46,386 nt of DNA, from assembly GCA_947177115.1 (NCBI GenBank), contig CAMWTG010000001.1, forward strand, positions 1-46,386. The letters are read 5' to 3'. Below are positions 40,254-46,386 of this stretch, piece after piece (positions within the stretch are counted from its first letter, which is position 1; each line of letters starts with the position of its first letter). A program made the translations under genes and the position numbers. Under the pieces are notes generated by a model that saw only the letters and a list, made by a program, of their open reading frames with translations, did not search any database and had not been told where the DNA came from. Source of the stretch: an uncultured Clostridia bacterium. Lineage in GTDB: Bacteria > Bacillota > Clostridia > Oscillospirales > Oscillospiraceae.

Positions 40254-40289
40254 ATGAAAAGATTAAAGCGGAGCAATGAACAGCCGTGA
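40254..40289 (+). CDS. 11-residue upstream ORF coupled to the membrane protein gene
   Basis: ATG with the near-perfect ribosome site GAAGGAGG encodes MKRLKRSNEQP and stops at a TGA that overlaps the GTG start of the next gene as GTGA. The downstream GTG has only a weak site of its own, so translation is probably handed over from this leader. It may also be the original N-terminus separated by a single-base shift. Confidence 0.45.
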   Translation: MKRLKRSNEQP

Positions 40290-40969
40290 AACGTTTTGAT
40301 ATCCTGGATGCTTGGCGCACCCTGGCCATTGTGCTGATGGCAGCCTATCACTTTCTATACGATCTGTATATTTTTGGCATTATATCCGCAAATCAACTGT
40401 TTTCCACACCGCTGAATGTTTTGGAGCGGTTTATCTGCTGCTCATTTATCCTACTGGCCGGGGCCTCCGCACGGTTCTCACGAAACAATCTGCGCCATGG
40501 GCTGATTGTCCTGGCGGCGGGGCTTGTAGTGGAGATCGGGGCCGCTGTAGGCGGACAGACCATCCGCTGGGGCGTGCTGATGCTGCTGGGGGCATCGATG
40601 GTGCTGTATCATTTCCTGGGAAAAGATCTGCAAAGGATCCCGCCCGCCGTTTTGGGCTGCGGCGGCTTTGTACTGTTTTTCGCAGCAAGGGCGTGGACGG
40701 AAGTCACACAGGTATCCGCGAAATGGTTATACCCGCTGGGCTTCACCTACCCGGGGTTCCGTAGCGCGGATTATTTTCCGCTGCTGCCCTGGTTTTTTCT
40801 GTTCCTTCTGGGGACTGTGCTGGGCGGGTGGTGCCTGGCGAACCGGGACAACCCCCTGCTCACCAAGCCCCTGCCGAAAGCTTTGACCTGGCCGGGGCGG
40901 CACAGCCTCATTATTTACGTCCTGCACCAGCCGGTGCTGTACGGCATCAGCTATCTTATTTGGGGGTGA
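40286..40969 (+). CDS. DUF1624/heparan-glucosaminide acetyltransferase-like membrane protein
   Basis: 227 residues with about six or seven membrane helices. The first helix has the family hallmark RFDILDAWRTLAIVLMAAYH followed by FLYDL, with the histidine (H22) proposed to act in acetyl transfer across the membrane. Further helices and a C-terminal PGRHSLIIYVLHQPVLY complete the family plan. It likely acetylates a cell-surface sugar, but no substrate is indicated. The start is GTG at 40286, overlapping a short upstream ORF. The downstream NUDIX gene begins at its stop. Confidence 0.85.
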   Translation: MKRFDILDAWRTLAIVLMAAYHFLYDLYIFGIISANQLFSTPLNVLERFICCSFILLAGASARFSRNNLRHGLIVLAAGLVVEIGAAVGGQTIRWGVLMLLGASMVLYHFLGKDLQRIPPAVLGCGGFVLFFAARAWTEVTQVSAKWLYPLGFTYPGFRSADYFPLLPWFFLFLLGTVLGGWCLANRDNPLLTKPLPKALTWPGRHSLIIYVLHQPVLYGISYLIWG

Positions 40970-40974
40970 ACGCA

Positions 40975-41457
40975 TTGCATGTCAACAGTACCTTAATCTA
41001 CCTGGAAAACGAAAAAGGGGAGTACCTGATGCTCCACCGGGTGAAGAAGAAAAATGACATCAACCATGATAAGTGGATCGGCGTAGGCGGCGGTTTTGAG
41101 TACGGAGAAAGCCCGGAGGAGTGCGCCGTCCGTGAAACCTTGGAAGAAACGGGCCTGACCCTGACGGATTACCGCTTCCGGGGCATTGTCACCTTTGACT
41201 GCGAGGGACAGAAGTGTACCCAATATATGCATTTGTTTACTGCCGCTGCCTGGACAGGAGAGTTGATCGAATGCAGCGAGGGCGATCTGGAGTGGGTGCC
41301 CAAGGAGAAGGTCTATGACCTGCCTATCTGGGAGGGGGACAAGATCTTTTTCCGCCTGCTGGAGGAGGAGCGGCCGTTTTTCTCCCTGAAACTGAGCTAT
41401 GACGCGAAAGACGTCCTGCTCCGGGCCGTTTTGGATGGAAAGGAACTGCCGCTGTGA
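40975..41457 (+). CDS. NUDIX hydrolase, MutT/8-oxo-dGTPase type
   Basis: 160 residues from the TTG at 40975, chosen because GGGGGTGA precedes it at good spacing; a GTG at 40966 in the same frame is the alternative (GTGA overlap with the previous stop). The Nudix box GGFEYGESPEECAVRETLEE (39-58) is intact, as in enzymes that hydrolyse oxidised dNTPs, and the start HVNSTLIYLENEKGEYLMLH is typical of the MutT1/YjhB group. The likely role is nucleotide-pool cleaning; other nucleoside diphosphate substrates are possible. It overlaps the DUF523 gene by 4 nt (GTGA). Confidence 0.92.
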   Translation: MHVNSTLIYLENEKGEYLMLHRVKKKNDINHDKWIGVGGGFEYGESPEECAVRETLEETGLTLTDYRFRGIVTFDCEGQKCTQYMHLFTAAAWTGELIECSEGDLEWVPKEKVYDLPIWEGDKIFFRLLEEERPFFSLKLSYDAKDVLLRAVLDGKELPL

Positions 41458-41906
41458 GGGAAAAACTGCTGGTTTCCGCCTGCCTACTGGGGGAGAACTG
41501 CAAGTACAACGGCGGGAACAACTACAGCCCCGCCGTGGAGGCCCTGCGGGAGCGGTACGAGCTGATCCCCGTCTGCCCGGAGCAGCTGGGGGGCTTGCCC
41601 ACGCCCCGGATCCCCGCCGAGCGGGTGGGGGAGAAGGTGCTGACCCGGGAGGGCCAGGATGTAACGGAGGCTTTCCGCCAAGGAGCGGAGAAAACCCTGA
41701 CCATCGCCCAAACGGAGGGCGTTGCCAGAGCCGTCTTCCAGGTCCGTAGCCCCTCCTGCGGCTGCGGTACGATCTACGATGGCATGTTCTCCGGCAAGTT
41801 GGTCCCCGGAAAGGGCGTGACGGCCCAGTTGCTGGAAGAGAGCGGAATCAAAATATACGGCGGGGACCACATAGAGGCTCTGCTGGATGAAATAGGAGGG
41901 AAATAG
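41454..41906 (+). CDS. DUF523 family protein
   Basis: 150 residues. Conserved cysteine-rich motifs of the family: SACLLGENCKYNG near the start, VCPEQLGGLPTPR, and SPSCGCGTIYDG. These suggest a metal or iron-sulfur site, but the biochemical role is unknown. The start is GTG within GTGA, overlapping the NUDIX stop. The frameshifted DUF2500 gene starts one base after its stop, so all four belong to one transcript. Confidence 0.93.
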   Translation: MREKLLVSACLLGENCKYNGGNNYSPAVEALRERYELIPVCPEQLGGLPTPRIPAERVGEKVLTREGQDVTEAFRQGAEKTLTIAQTEGVARAVFQVRSPSCGCGTIYDGMFSGKLVPGKGVTAQLLEESGIKIYGGDHIEALLDEIGGK

Positions 41907-41907
41907 A

Positions 41908-42265
41908 ATGGGCTTTTTCTTTGGTAGTGGACTTGAGGTCATATTTTTTCTGTTTTTTCTGATATTAGGAATCGTTATCTTCACTAGCGCCTAAGGGTAT
42001 CGGACAGTGGCACAAGAACAACAACTCGCCCCGGCTGACAGTACAGGCTGCGGTGGTGTCAAAACGGAGCGAGGTCAGCCGCCGCCATAATGCCGGTACG
42101 CACACCTCCCACACCTCCACCTCCTACTACGTCACCTTCCAGGTAGCCAGCGGGGACCGGATGGAGCTGCCTGTCAGCGGAAGCGAGTACGGGATGCTGG
42201 CGGAGGGGGACTATGGGGACCTGACCTTCCAGGGGACCCGGTATCTGAGGTTTGAGAGAAAATAG
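41908..42265 (+). pseudogene. DUF2500 family membrane-anchored protein, frameshifted
   Basis: From the ATG at 41908 (GGAGGG site) an N-terminal membrane helix reads MGFFFGSGLEVIFFLFFLIL, ending at a TAA at 41992-41994. In another frame the rest of a DUF2500 protein follows: GIGQWHKNNNSPRLTV, TSYYVTFQVASGDRMEL and GDLTFQGTRYLRFERK, ending at 42265. The shift must lie between about 41968 and 41995. It could be a real mutation, a sequencing indel (T6 runs are nearby but upstream of the switch) or, less likely, programmed frameshifting. The joined protein would be about 118 residues, the family length. Function of the family is unknown. Confidence 0.85.
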
Positions 42266-42270
42266 AGACC

Positions 42271-42305
42271 GGCAGGCGCCGCGGCAGATTGCCGCGGCGC
42301 CTGCC
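42271..42305. terminator. Strong hairpin between convergent operons
   Basis: GGCAGGCGCCGCGGCA (42271-42286) pairs perfectly with 42290-42305 around a three-base loop. On the minus strand a T-rich tail (CTATTTTCTC) follows, so it mainly ends the mgl transcript. Confidence 0.8.
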
Positions 42306-42328
42306 GCTTCTGTGATGGAATATACAGC

Positions 42329-43408
42329 TTATTTCCGAACCAGATATTTCCGCATATCCAGCGCTACGGCGGCCAAAATAATGCCGCCCTTAATGATAAA
42401 CTGCAGGTTGGGGTCGATGCCCAGCATATTCAGCGCCACGAAGATGATGCGCAGCACGAATACGCCCAGAACGATGCCGCTGATCTTGCCGGTACCGCCA
42501 ACGAAGGAAACGCCGCCGATGACGCAGGCCGCAATGGCATCGCACTCGTTATTCAGACCGGTCGCCGCCGTGATGGAGCCCAGACGCGCCGCCTCCACAT
42601 AGCCCGCGAAGCCGTACATGGCGCCGGCCAGGGTGTGGACGAGGACGGTGGTCATGAAAACGTTGACGCCGGAAACCTTGGCCGCCTCGGCATTGGAGCC
42701 AACGGCAAACATATTCTTGCCGAAGGTGGTCTTGTTCCAGATAAACCACATCACCACCACCAGAATAAAGGCGTAAATGACATACCAGGGGATGGAGACG
42801 TTCCACGCCGCGATCTTGAAGGCCGGGCCGGAAACGGCATCCTTGAACTCCTGGGCCACGTTGCTGATGGGGCCGCCGCCGTTTCCGTTGATCTGGAAGA
42901 ACATCAGGATGATGCCGTATGTAATCAGCTGGGTCGCCAGGGTGACAATAAAGGGGTGCAGGCTGAACTTGGCAACGAAGAAGCCGTTGACCAGGCCAAT
43001 CACCGCACCGACCAGCATGACGATCAGCAGCACCCCAATGATCCAGGCGCCGCTGGTCCGGGGCAGGTTTTCAAACAGCAGCTTGCTGGCGGCGCGGTTT
43101 TGCAGCAGCGCCGCCGCCATGGCCGCCGTCAGGCCGAACACACGGCCGCCGGACAGGTCGGTACCGGTGAGGACGATACATCCGCCGATACCCAGGGCCA
43201 TGGGCAGCGAGGCCGCCGCCAGCGTGATGATATTGGCGATGGAGCTGGGACTGACAAAGTTTTTATTGACGATAGCCGTGAAAATGATGAAGGCGGCCAT
43301 CAGGATGTAAAGCGCGTTGTTCAGCAGGCCGTCTGTCCAGAACCGGCGGCGGTCGATGCTGTCAAGTGCGCGGTATTCCTCCGCTTTTCTGTTAATAAGA
43401 CCCATCAT
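42329..43408 (-). CDS. mglC: Galactose/methyl-galactoside ABC transporter, permease MglC
   Basis: 359 residues, about eight to ten membrane helices of the RbsC/MglC type. Features: MALGIGGCIVLTGTDLSGGRVFGL, the coupling segment SNAEAAKVSGVNVF and GGVSFVGGTGKISGIVLGV near the end. The ATG at 43408 is chosen because GAGGAGGAG lies ten bases upstream; a TTG at 43429 overlaps that site. It is the last gene of the mglBAC operon and starts 17 nt after mglA. It forms the membrane channel for a hexose or galactoside. Confidence 0.92.
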   Translation of the reverse strand: MMGLINRKAEEYRALDSIDRRRFWTDGLLNNALYILMAAFIIFTAIVNKNFVSPSSIANIITLAAASLPMALGIGGCIVLTGTDLSGGRVFGLTAAMAAALLQNRAASKLLFENLPRTSGAWIIGVLLIVMLVGAVIGLVNGFFVAKFSLHPFIVTLATQLITYGIILMFFQINGNGGGPISNVAQEFKDAVSGPAFKIAAWNVSIPWYVIYAFILVVVMWFIWNKTTFGKNMFAVGSNAEAAKVSGVNVFMTTVLVHTLAGAMYGFAGYVEAARLGSITAATGLNNECDAIAACVIGGVSFVGGTGKISGIVLGVFVLRIIFVALNMLGIDPNLQFIIKGGIILAAVALDMRKYLVRK

Positions 43409-43425
43409 GTCTGATTCTCTCCTCC

Positions 43426-44925
43426 TCAAACGTATTTGGCTGCCAGCGTCATGATCTCCTCCTGGGTGGTGGTTCCGGCATCCACCTCTCCGGCCAAGCG
43501 GCCGCCGGACATCACGAGGATCCTGTCGCAGATCCCCAGAAGCTCCGGCATCTCAGAGGAGACCACCAGCACCGTCTTGCCCTGATTGGCCAGATCCAGG
43601 ATCAGCTGATAAATTTCGTACTTCGCGCCGACATCGATGCCGCGGGTGGGCTCATCCAGAAGGAGCACCTCCGGCTCGGTCAGCAGCCAGCGGCCGATGA
43701 TGACCTTCTGTTGGTTGCCGCCGGAAAGGCTTCGTATTTTAGTCTCCTGGGACGGCGTCTTGGTGTGCATGGAGTCGATGGACCACTGGGTGTCCTTCTT
43801 CATGGAGGCGCTGTTGAGATAGACGCCGCAGCGCAGATGCTTTTTCAGGCTGGAGATGACCGTGTTTTCCCGGATATCCAGAATGCCGAAAATACCGGTG
43901 GCCCGGCGCTCCTCCGTCAGGAGGGCGAAGCCGTTTTTGATGGACTCCCGCGCGTTGCGGTTCCTGCAAAGTTTCCCGCCCAGAGTAACCGTGCCGGACT
44001 TGCGGGTCGCCACGCCGAAAATGCTCTCCAGCGTCTCCGTACGGCCGCTGCCATCCAGGCCGGCCAGTCCCAGGATCTCGCCGCGATGGGCTTCGAAGGA
44101 GACATCGTGCAGCAGGGAGTACTGGCCGCTCAGATGCTCCACCTTTAGATAGACCTCGCCGGGTTCATTGGTCTTGGGCGGGAACTGATTGGTCAGCTCA
44201 CGCCCCACCATCAGCCGGATGATGTCGTTCATTTCCAGCTCACCGGCAGGCCTGGTAGCCACATGGGTGCCATCACGCATGACCGTGATATAATCTGAAA
44301 TCCGCTTGATCTCCGCCATCTTGTGGGAAATATAGATGATGCCCATGCCCCGGTCCCGGAGCATGTTGATGATCTGGAACAGATGCTCCACTTCTTCCTC
44401 CGTCAGGGAGGAGGTGGGCTCATCGAAGACAATGACCTTTGAGTTGTAGGAGACCGCCTTGGCAATCTCCACCATCTGGCGCTGGGACACCGGCATTGTG
44501 CTCATGACCCGGCGGGGGTCCACGTTGATCTCCAGCTCCCGGAAGACCGCCATGGTATCCTGGTACATCTTTTTCTCATCCACCATCACGCCGCCCTTCA
44601 GCGGATAGCGGCCCAGCCAGATGTTGTCCATCACGGTGCGCTTCAGCGCCTGGTTCAGCTCCTGGTGTACCATAGCAACGCCGTTGTCCAGCGCCTCGCG
44701 GCTGTTCTTGAAATTGACCTCTTTTCCCTCCAGGAGAATGGTCCCGCTGTCCTTGCTGTAAATGCCGAAAAGGCATTTCATCAGCGTGGATTTTCCCGCG
44801 CCGTTTTCGCCCATCAGGGCGTGGACTGTGCCCGCCTGCACCTCAAGGGAGACCCGGTCCAGCGCCTTGACGCCCGGAAAGGTCTTGGTGATGTCCGTCA
44901 TTTTCAGGAGGATATCCTGAGCCAT
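43426..44925 (-). CDS. mglA: Galactose/methyl-galactoside ABC transporter, ATP-binding protein MglA
   Basis: 499 residues with two fused ATPase domains. First: Walker A GENGAGKST, signature-like VSQRQMVEIAKA, Walker B VIVFDEPTSSLT. Second: degenerate Walker A GLDGSGRTE (no lysine at the catalytic place), signature LSGGNQQK, Walker B VLLLDEPTRGID. This asymmetry is normal for the RbsA/MglA family. Start ATG at 44925 with GGGAGGG. It follows the binding-protein gene after an 86-nt gap holding a hairpin. Confidence 0.95.
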   Translation of the reverse strand: MAQDILLKMTDITKTFPGVKALDRVSLEVQAGTVHALMGENGAGKSTLMKCLFGIYSKDSGTILLEGKEVNFKNSREALDNGVAMVHQELNQALKRTVMDNIWLGRYPLKGGVMVDEKKMYQDTMAVFRELEINVDPRRVMSTMPVSQRQMVEIAKAVSYNSKVIVFDEPTSSLTEEEVEHLFQIINMLRDRGMGIIYISHKMAEIKRISDYITVMRDGTHVATRPAGELEMNDIIRLMVGRELTNQFPPKTNEPGEVYLKVEHLSGQYSLLHDVSFEAHRGEILGLAGLDGSGRTETLESIFGVATRKSGTVTLGGKLCRNRNARESIKNGFALLTEERRATGIFGILDIRENTVISSLKKHLRCGVYLNSASMKKDTQWSIDSMHTKTPSQETKIRSLSGGNQQKVIIGRWLLTEPEVLLLDEPTRGIDVGAKYEIYQLILDLANQGKTVLVVSSEMPELLGICDRILVMSGGRLAGEVDAGTTTQEEIMTLAAKYV

Positions 44926-44964
44926 TATGTTTCCCTCCCATACAATTCATAAAATTTCAAGGAA

Positions 44965-44990
44965 GGGGCAGCTGCTTGAACAGCTGCCCC
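44965..44990 (-). terminator. Intercistronic hairpin between mglB and mglA
   Basis: GGGGCAGCTG (44965-44974) pairs perfectly with 44981-44990. Read on the minus strand it is followed by TTCCTTGAAATTTT. It most likely lets part of the transcripts end after mglB. Confidence 0.55.
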
Positions 44991-45011
44991 TTTTCAGGCT
45001 TTGCGGATAGA

Positions 45012-46196
45012 TCAGGCAGTGAAGGGGGCGTAGGCAACAAACAGCTTCGTGGTGAACCCATCGGCAACGGAGTACATATCCGCGGAGCCGGCCACGCCGG
45101 ATACGGCGTCAGCCATGCCGGAACCGCCATCAATGGCCTGAACCACAGAGGTAATGGCGGTAGCCATGCCCTCGGCATCCTGCTTGACGGTGCCGGTCAT
45201 CTGGTCAGCGGCAATGAGGTCCTGCGCGGTCTGGGTAGCGTCCACGCCGAAAACGGGGATCTTGGTGCTGGAGCCATCGCCCAGGTTGTAACCGGCGTTC
45301 TGCAGGGCGGAGATGGCGCCGGCGGCCATGTCATCGTTGTTGGCGATGATGAGCTCGATCATGTTGCCGTTGGCCTCGCTGTACTCAGCCAGGTTGACGC
45401 TCATGAAGTCGAAGGCAGCGCTGGAAGACCACGCGCCGTTGGGGTCCAGCTGATACTTGTCGCTGTTGCTGGGGTTGAAGTAGGACAGCTCGGGCTTGCC
45501 ATTCGCCGTCAGGACGGCATTGGCGTCCTCTACGCCGTACTGGGTGCGGTAAATGGCCTCCACATTGGCGGCATCGCCCATGAACATGGCATAGGAGATC
45601 TCTCCATCGCCGTTCAGGTCAATGCTGTCATAGTTGGCTACCAGGAAATCACCGATCATCTGGCCCTGCAGATGGCCGGCCTCGGGGGCATCGGTACCGA
45701 TGAAGCAGACATTGTCATAGGCGCCGAGGATCGTGCCCTCCTCGCCATCGCCCTCGGGGGCGCGGTTGAAGAACACCACAGGCAGGCCATTAGCGGCCTG
45801 GATGATCTGCTGGGCGGCATCAGCGGAGCCGGAGGTGACCAGATTGACCACCAGGACGTTGACGCCGTTGGTGATAGCGGTCTGGACCTGCTCCAGCTGG
45901 GAGGCCTGGTTGTTGTTTGCATCATAATCCTGATAAGTGATGCCGGCGGCGGCCAGGTCGGCATCCAGCGCGGTGCGCACGGTGGACAGGAAGGCATCGC
46001 TGTAGGCGTACCAGAACACGCCCACATTCAGGCTGCTCCCGGTGCTCGGAGCCGGGGCGGCATCATCGCCGCCGGAAGTGCTGGGCTCGCTGGTCTGCGC
46101 ATCGTTGCCGCCGCTCTGAGGGGCATCGCCGCCGCCGCAGGCGGCCAGCGCAAGCACCATGGTCAGCGCCAGAAGCAGTGCAAGGATCTTCTTCAT
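45012..46196 (-). CDS. mglB: Galactose/glucose-binding lipoprotein MglB
   Basis: 394 residues. The signal peptide MKKILALLLALTMVLALAAC has a lipobox; a Ser/Thr/Asp/Gly-rich linker follows and then a periplasmic-binding-protein fold: NVGVFWYAYSDAFLSTVRTA, LVVNLVTSGSADAAQQII, VFFNRAP. The calcium-binding loop DLNGDGEISY matches the EF-hand-like site of E. coli MglB, and IIANNDDMAAGA and VFGVDATQTA complete the sugar-binding pattern, supporting galactose or glucose as ligand. Start chosen at the ATG at 46196 (GGAGG eight bases away); two upstream ATGs are too close to the ribosome site or lack one. First gene of mglBAC. Confidence 0.93.
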   Translation of the reverse strand: MKKILALLLALTMVLALAACGGGDAPQSGGNDAQTSEPSTSGGDDAAPAPSTGSSLNVGVFWYAYSDAFLSTVRTALDADLAAAGITYQDYDANNNQASQLEQVQTAITNGVNVLVVNLVTSGSADAAQQIIQAANGLPVVFFNRAPEGDGEEGTILGAYDNVCFIGTDAPEAGHLQGQMIGDFLVANYDSIDLNGDGEISYAMFMGDAANVEAIYRTQYGVEDANAVLTANGKPELSYFNPSNSDKYQLDPNGAWSSSAAFDFMSVNLAEYSEANGNMIELIIANNDDMAAGAISALQNAGYNLGDGSSTKIPVFGVDATQTAQDLIAADQMTGTVKQDAEGMATAITSVVQAIDGGSGMADAVSGVAGSADMYSVADGFTTKLFVAYAPFTA

Positions 46197-46248
46197 TTTC
46201 ATTTCCTCCAAACAAATTTTTCACAGGGGACAAACTCCTGTAATATGG

Positions 46249-46277
46249 ATTCTATCAAATCAAATTGTGAAAAACAA
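46249..46277 (-). promoter_or_regulatory. Promoter of mglBAC
   Basis: Minus-strand TTGTTT (46277-46272), 17-base spacer, TAGAAT (46254-46249). The rest to the window edge is AT-rich, then a C-rich stretch, without a gene. Confidence 0.55.
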
Positions 46278-46386
46278 TGGGAATCTTTCTTCAAAAAGGG
46301 TAATTTTTTATAACTCCCATTCATCTCTGCCAAAAACAGGGGGCGGGGGTTGGTTGTTTTGTGCGCAAAAAACACCCCACCCCCCC

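Noticed and set aside
44038..44064. Loss of the Walker A lysine in the second ATPase domain of MglA
   Set aside because: A degenerate second Walker A is the rule in RbsA/MglA proteins, so it is not unusual.

Overview
The window looks like chromosomal DNA of a high-GC, anaerobic, Gram-positive gut bacterium of the Clostridia, most likely Oscillospirales/Oscillospiraceae (the Flavonifractor/Lawsonibacter/Oscillibacter type). Supporting signs are two T-box leaders, a single-chain pyruvate:ferredoxin oxidoreductase, strong AGGAGG ribosome sites, a LeuA-like paralogue and DUF2500/DUF523 genes typical of that group. The genus is an inference; no rRNA is present.

Positions 1-11300 are a mobile or degraded element of lower GC inserted beside a tRNA-Thr(CGT) gene. 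From left to right they hold a truncated parB, a parA, the first copy of a long direct repeat, a decayed large serine recombinase tail, a three-gene operon on the minus strand (7607-10351, 3534-7610, 2675-3520), the second repeat copy, the C-terminal stump of a tyrosine integrase, and the tRNA.

The operon is the main discovery. It encodes a Ski2-like SF2 helicase, a second Ski2-like helicase carrying a C-terminal TIR domain, and a protein with two membrane helices and a ThsA-type macro domain. TIR plus membrane-anchored macro is the signalling pair of type II Thoeris. Here the TIR is fused to a helicase, and that helicase is translationally coupled (ATGA) to another. I read it as a helicase-gated, Thoeris-like anti-phage system that may be undescribed.

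Positions 11300-46386 are host core and near-core genes: mnmA with a soluble histidine kinase; gapA; a polar amino-acid ABC transporter; nifJ; comM; a pheS-pheT region with a T-box leader, a GNAT gene and an Imm51-like gene interposed; an FxLYD membrane protein; deoD with a metallo-hydrolase; a PlsC-like acyltransferase; a T-box-controlled LeuA-like protein lacking its metal-binding histidines; a fused sugar-epimerase/acyl-CoA synthetase; ychF; a tightly overlapping DUF1624-NUDIX-DUF523 operon ending in a frameshifted DUF2500 gene; and an mglBAC sugar transporter. Central metabolism is represented by gapA and nifJ, nutrient uptake by the two ABC operons, and translation by mnmA, pheST, ychF and the tRNA.

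Two repeat families lie between the core genes. One is a paired unit of three hairpins, with four units at two loci, whose stems covary between copies. The other is a MITE-like element with arms of about 28-30 nt, also found twice.
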